From the NCBI GenBank assembly GCA_946625225.1, contig CAMOTA010000117.1, positions 1 to 8,540 of the forward strand: a DNA stretch of 8,540 nt, in the 5' to 3' direction. The notes below the pieces were generated by a model, which saw nothing but the letters and a program-made list of their open reading frames with translations, was not told the origin of the DNA and ran no database searches. A program made the translations under genes and the position numbers. This DNA comes from UBA9715 sp003452695 (lineage in GTDB: Bacteria; Actinomycetota; Coriobacteriia; Coriobacteriales; Eggerthellaceae). Positions 6,219 to 8,540 of the stretch are shown one piece after another. How positions within the stretch are numbered: position 1 is the stretch's first letter; the number at the start of each line of letters is the position of its first letter.

Positions 6219-6905
6219 ATGGTGGAGATTTCAATCCACGTAATTACAACGGAGACGGTTCGCCAGACGGACTGCAGATTGTTGGCGGAGCGGATGCCCG
6301 CGCGTTTCCAGAGAGCCATGCGCTATCGTTTCGAACGCGACCGGTTGCTGTGCTTGGGGGCTGGCTGGTTGATGATGGAAGCGCTTGGGGTTCGGGACGA
6401 GCGCGAGATTCGCTACGGTTCCTACGGCAAGCCCTACGTTCCCGGCAAGCGGGCGTTCAGCATATCGCACAGCGGCACCTGTAGCATCCTGGCCTGCGGG
6501 GAGGCAAAGCGCATCGGTGCGGACATCGAAGAGGTCGACGAGCGGAACATCGATATCGCGAGCAAGGTCTACACCGAGCGCGAGCTTGCCTGGATGGACC
6601 GGGATCGCGTGGAGCGCTTCTTCCGGCTGTGGACGTGGAAGGAGTGCATCATGAAGGCGACGGGGATGGGGTTTAACCTGGAACCGCGGAGCTTCGAGGT
6701 GCTTCCGTTCACGGTCGGACAGCCGACTTGGGTGGCAGGCCATCGCTGGCATGCGTGGGAAGGACAGCTGGGGCAAAGCCGCATCGCCGTCTGCGCGGAC
6801 GAGCCTATCGGCCAGGTTCACCTGGTAGAATACGGGAAAGCACAGGAAGCAGATGGCGCCGTAGCCGCGCTCCGATTCGTTCTGAAAACGAGCTCGACCA
6901 GATAG
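6219..6905 (+). CDS. Sfp-type 4'-phosphopantetheinyl transferase
   Basis: A 228-residue cytosolic enzyme that moves 4'-phosphopantetheine from coenzyme A to a serine of an acyl or peptidyl carrier protein. The substrate-binding motif YGKPYV (69-74) and FSISHSG (80-86) are present. The Mg-binding motif IGADIEEVDERN (99-110) supplies D102 and E104, and FRLWTWKECIMKATGMG (135-151) carries the catalytic-type E142 and K146. Length matches Sfp-class enzymes (~225) rather than the shorter AcpS trimer type. The start at 6219 is preceded by GGAGG (6205-6209) at 9 bases; an ATG at 6203 is in another frame. No polyketide, peptide synthetase or carrier protein gene is in view, so its partner may be the general fatty acid carrier or lie elsewhere. 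Only 36 bases separate it from the upstream terminator, so its promoter is unclear: read-through or a promoter overlapping the hairpin. Confidence 0.94.
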   Translation: MVEISIHVITTETVRQTDCRLLAERMPARFQRAMRYRFERDRLLCLGAGWLMMEALGVRDEREIRYGSYGKPYVPGKRAFSISHSGTCSILACGEAKRIGADIEEVDERNIDIASKVYTERELAWMDRDRVERFFRLWTWKECIMKATGMGFNLEPRSFEVLPFTVGQPTWVAGHRWHAWEGQLGQSRIAVCADEPIGQVHLVEYGKAQEADGAVAALRFVLKTSSTR

Positions 6906-6982
6906 CTTTGGCTATATTCGGCTATCTGAAACGGATTAACATACATATTGTCGAAAGAAACGAGAGCCACGTTCATATGCAT

Positions 6983-7035
6983 CTGCGCTGCATGCCAATG
7001 AAGCGCAGACGCCTGGTGTCGAATGAAACCAGGCG
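6983..7035. repeat. Two tandem hairpins between the transferase and the RiPP precursor
   Basis: Two perfect inverted repeats are spaced by one base: CTGCGCT (6983-6989) with AGCGCAG (7002-7008), and CGCCTGGT (7010-7017) with ACCAGGCG (7028-7035). They lie between the convergent ends of the transferase (stop 6905) and the Nif11 peptide gene (stop 7117). Neither hairpin has a T-run on either strand, so if they end transcription it is not by the standard intrinsic mechanism. The rest of the 211-bp gap shows no gene with a ribosome site. Confidence 0.5.
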
Positions 7036-7116
7036 CCCTACGACGGGTAGCACTGCGTCGCGTTAATCGCCGCGGTCACGCATGGCGTCACGCAGCTGGG
7101 TGAAGGCGCATGCGGG

Positions 7117-7404
7117 TTACTTAAGCTTGTTGAGCTTACGGAGCTTGCGGGGTCGGTTGCTGCCGTATTTGAGGCACTGGTTTTCCGTGCACTCGTTGTC
7201 TTGCCATGCCGTGCCACCTGCGATGGCATCGAGTTGCTTGTCGGAAAGCCCAGCCTCGTATATTTGCTCGAAAACCGCCTTTGATTCCTCTTCGCCAAGG
7301 TCGAAGCCTTCGCTTAGGGCGAATTCGCGGAATTCGTCAAGGGATTTGCAGGCCATTCCCTTCTGAATCTGTTCGGGGCTCAGCTCATCGAAGTTGATCG
7401 CCAT
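7117..7404 (-). CDS. Nif11-type leader RiPP precursor peptide (95 aa)
   Basis: A ribosomally made peptide precursor with a Nif11-like (NHLP) leader. Residues 1-64 show the family pattern: LSPEQIQKGMACKS then LDEFREFALSEGFDLGEEE and LSDKQLDAIAGG, ending in the double-glycine site G63-G64 where leaders are cut during export. The core is residues 65-95 (31 aa): it starts TAWQDNECTENQCLKYG, with C72 and C77, and ends in a highly basic stretch RPRKLRKLNKLK. There are two Thr and one Ser in the core. The start is firm: AAGGAG lies 6 bases before the ATG at 7404, and the open frame further upstream (to beyond 7644) belongs to an unrelated gene fragment. No radical SAM, LanM, YcaO, or peptidase-containing ABC transporter is visible within the window. 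Function of the product (antimicrobial, signal, or structural) is unknown. Leader identification is strong; that the peptide is still made is inference. Confidence 0.86.
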   Translation of the reverse strand: MAINFDELSPEQIQKGMACKSLDEFREFALSEGFDLGEEESKAVFEQIYEAGLSDKQLDAIAGGTAWQDNECTENQCLKYGSNRPRKLRKLNKLK

Positions 7405-7428
7405 ACTTGCTCCTTCCAACGCGCTGTC

Positions 7429-7440
7429 ATAAACGTTTAT
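7429..7440. promoter_or_regulatory. Perfect 12-bp palindrome upstream of the Nif11 peptide gene
   Basis: ATAAACGTTTAT is perfectly self-complementary and ends 25 bases before the ATG at 7404. Its minus-strand right half continues as TTTATGAC, so a weak -10 (TATGAC) overlaps it. AT-rich palindromes of this size near a start are typical operator sites. No convincing -35 (best TGGTTA) could be found. Confidence 0.35.
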
Positions 7441-7485
7441 CTTGCATCGTAACCACAGTAGCATAGCGGCAGCCGAGAATCTGAT

Positions 7486-7734
7486 CCCATGGGTACAATA
7501 CTGCCAATTGCAGCCTTGCGATGCGCCCGGTTTGCCTAGCTTGCCTAAAAGCGCGCACATCGTGCAGACGACACGCGTGGTATGCACACCGCTCATATAC
7601 TCCTGTAAGCCGTACCCGATGCAATGGTATAAAGGCGTGTTCATGCAGAAATCGGCAAGCTCTTCGATGGTCTCAGCTGGCGGCTCGCAGATCTTCGAAC
7701 CCTCTTTGGGACAGAATTTGGCGATTTCGTCTAA
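7486..7734 (-). pseudogene. Internal fragment of a molybdopterin-dependent oxidoreductase
   Basis: About 83 codons remain open in the minus strand, from a TTA just after a TAG (7735-7737) down to about 7486. The translation has the conserved layout of the molybdopterin-binding domain of DMSO reductase-family catalytic subunits: an alpha helix ETIEELADFC, then GYGLQEYMSG, an ~15-residue helix beginning VHTTRVVCTM, and ALLGKLGKPGA, the family's 'LtGniGkPGa' element. A full subunit is 700-900 residues, so this is a small interior scrap with no start, no N-terminal Fe-S motif and no C-terminus. It is in the same frame as the RiPP precursor directly downstream, so the frame appears continuous, but similarity stops near position 7486. 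This large family is frequent in Eggerthellaceae-type anaerobes. Identification rests on motif order, not on a search. Confidence 0.66.
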
Positions 7735-7751
7735 CTACAGAGGCGTGTAGG

Positions 7752-8027
7752 CTGAACCCCAAAGGCGGCATAAGCAACGTGTACAACCAGGTCTGGGAGG
7801 CAAGAGGCGCCGATGCGACCGACGGCAACGCCAGCAAATTCGTGCTCCTTGACGGCGACGGGAAGCGCGACGGGAAGTTCGACCTTCTGAGCTTCGATGT
7901 CTGCTTGATGGGAAACCTCGAGCTCGCGCTTATCATGGCTGATTACACCGACTACTACATCGCGTCGGCGGCGATGGGCGAAGGGATCGGCGCCGCGATA
8001 TACCGTAAGCTCAAGGAAGGAACGTAG
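7752..8027 (+). pseudogene. Truncated clostripain-family (C11) peptidase fragment
   Basis: 91 codons and a stop at 8025-8027. The sequence FDLLSFDVCLMGNLE, followed by ADYTDYYIASAAMGEG, is the clostripain-family catalytic cysteine region (normally FDxxxFDACLMGxLE, then a [DE]YADYxxASEE stretch). The Cys is present with Ala replaced by Val before it. Upstream, the catalytic His of the HGGG motif is absent; the corresponding region is LNPKGGIS. Family members are 350-550 residues; this has no N-terminus, no start codon before an internal ATG, and ends just after the cysteine block. It starts 18 bases from the oppositely oriented molybdopterin-enzyme fragment. It is most simply a decayed gene remnant. 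The family cleaves after Arg; this copy cannot be active. Confidence 0.75.
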
Positions 8028-8163
8028 CGACACGCTAAACCGATGCGCGTAGACACAGCGAAAAGTGATTTTGCCATATGCGAATGCAGCTATGGACAGT
8101 TTATCTGGACACTGGGGGCTGTTTCCCCTTTCCGATTCGTAGAGCATCTTACATGGCATTTCT

Positions 8164-8183
8164 TGCGCAGGATGGCCTGCGCA
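8164..8183. other. Short perfect hairpin in the gene-free stretch after the clostripain fragment
   Basis: TGCGCAGG-atgg-CCTGCGCA has 8-bp perfect arms and a 4-base loop. Nothing else in 8028-8255 looks like a gene: the plus-strand frame around 8153 has a 22-codon open stretch but no ribosome site, and two GGACA repeats at 8094-8116 have no partner. No T-run follows the hairpin on either strand, so I do not call it a terminator. Confidence 0.3.
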
Positions 8184-8255
8184 GACTCCGTACAATAGCA
8201 ACGCGTTTTGGCTTCTAGCCCCAACATCTTCCGTCCCCGTTGTCTTCCACGAACG

Positions 8256-8280
8256 AAAAAAGACAACCTGACGGCGGTTG
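8256..8280 (-). terminator. Terminator behind the tRNA-Ala-like remnant
   Basis: The minus strand has CAACC-gccgtca-GGTTG, followed by TC and six T. It starts 7 bases after the tRNA CCA end. Short stem, but good T-run and correct placement, so it is probably the original tRNA terminator and supports the 3' part being native. Confidence 0.6.
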
Positions 8281-8286
8281 GGAATT

Positions 8287-8352
8287 TGGTGGAGCATAGG
8301 GGGATCGAGCCCTTGACCTCATGGCTGCCAGCAGACGTGATCATGATGCCCC
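8287..8352 (-). pseudogene. tRNA-Ala(GGC)-like remnant lacking the D arm
   Basis: Reading the minus strand, the sequence ends in discriminator A plus CCA (8290-8287). The 3' acceptor strand ATGCTCC (8297-8291) pairs at all seven positions with GGGGCAT (8352-8346), including a G3-U70 pair, the alanine identity signal. The anticodon loop CTGGCAG (anticodon GGC), then CCATG, and the variable AGGTC follow the tRNA-Ala order. The T arm is AAGGG-CTCGATC-CCCCT, with one A-C mismatch and C in place of T54. The D arm is missing: only 14 bases sit between the acceptor and the anticodon loop, and the 5' half of the anticodon stem (GTCTG) no longer pairs with CCATG. Total is 66 bases against ~76. It is therefore not a working tRNA. 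The well-kept half from the anticodon loop onward is what integrases commonly use as an attachment site. Confidence 0.75.
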
Positions 8353-8540
8353 TGCATAGAAAGGCGCCGTGCGTCTCGCCGTCCCTCATGCCGCGCAGCG
8401 CCTAGTAACGGATGAACAGCGGCCAGATTCCACTTGAAGCTCCGGCGGCCTCACTTGTAGACGGCGCCACGATGTCCAATGGAAACTCTATGTTAAACCA
8501 CTGTTGACATCAGAGCCAGTTTGCCTGGGATGTTTCGTGG
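8353..8540. other. No supportable gene in the right-end stretch
   Basis: No frame with a ribosome site is found. The minus strand has a 36-codon open stretch ending at a TAG (8402-8404) whose last residues read GIWPLFIRY, which looks like the tail of a protein but has no recognisable family and no start within view. On the plus strand an ATG at 8412 gives 31 codons with no ribosome site. A plus-strand TTGACA at 8504-8509 has no -10 partner before the window ends. Confidence 0.4.

Noticed and set aside
6977..7066. 29-codon Arg-rich plus-strand frame after the transferase
   Set aside because: No ribosome site, and the sequence is explained by the two hairpins it overlaps.
7405..7644. Extension of the Nif11 peptide to 7644 in the same frame
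   Set aside because: The upstream residues match a molybdopterin-oxidoreductase interior, not a leader; the true start has AAGGAG at 6 bases and the family leader begins there.
8090..8125. Insertion sequence end suggested by GGACAGTTTATCTGGACA and a GGGG/CCCC stem
   Set aside because: No matching inverted end or transposase fragment could be found in the window.
8346..8352. GGGGCAT as proof of a functional tRNA 5' end
   Set aside because: Although it pairs fully with the acceptor 3' strand, there is no D arm and the anticodon stem is unpaired, so it cannot be a working tRNA.
8208..8405. Plus-strand open frame containing HRGIEPLTSWLP
   Set aside because: This peptide is the well-known spurious translation of the antisense strand of a tRNA; it coincides with the tRNA-Ala-like remnant.
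8504..8509. Plus-strand TTGACA as a promoter
   Set aside because: The sequence 16-18 bases downstream (GGGATG region) has no -10 and the window ends.
1..8540. CRISPR array or short tandem repeats
   Set aside because: No set of regularly spaced direct repeats was seen on either strand.

Overview
The window reads as a GC-rich anaerobe. Clear, well-conserved housekeeping genes, acidic well-spaced coding style, Shine-Dalgarno sites on nearly every gene and a decayed molybdopterin-oxidoreductase fragment fit a Coriobacteriia/Eggerthellaceae-type gut actinobacterium best. That placement is inference from gene content and style, not from a marker gene comparison.

Positions 1-6905 are an ordinary, intact chromosome segment. 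On the minus strand there is an elongation factor G-like GTPase (cut by the window edge) and, upstream of it with its own promoter, a metal-dependent amidohydrolase of the methylthioadenosine/adenosylhomocysteine deaminase type. Divergent from that is an Mrp/NBP35 iron-sulfur carrier ATPase on the plus strand. It converges, across two hairpin terminators, on a minus-strand secreted protein made of a coiled coil plus a papain-like C39-type peptidase domain. A 378-bp divergent intergenic region follows; it carries a large nested palindrome (5575-5699) that could be a structured RNA or a mobile palindromic repeat. Then come a small acidic orphan protein with a textbook terminator and an Sfp-type 4'-phosphopantetheinyl transferase.

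From about 6906 to the end the character changes. The only intact gene there is a 95-residue Nif11-type leader peptide precursor (7117-7404, minus): a RiPP precursor with an AGG cleavage motif and a 31-residue core that has two cysteines and a very basic tail. No modifying enzyme or exporter is visible beside it. Next to it lie wreckage of at least three unrelated genes: an internal fragment of a molybdopterin oxidoreductase (minus), a C-terminally and N-terminally truncated clostripain-type peptidase (plus) abutting it head to tail, and a tRNA-Ala(GGC)-like sequence that keeps the anticodon loop, T arm, CCA end and downstream terminator but has lost its D arm. This looks like the scarred edge of a genomic island, with the RiPP precursor as the surviving cargo.

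The genes do not form one pathway. Each of the intact genes seems to be its own transcription unit. The candidate for an undescribed system is the orphan Nif11 peptide in its scrap-yard setting; the long palindrome at 5575-5699 is the second.
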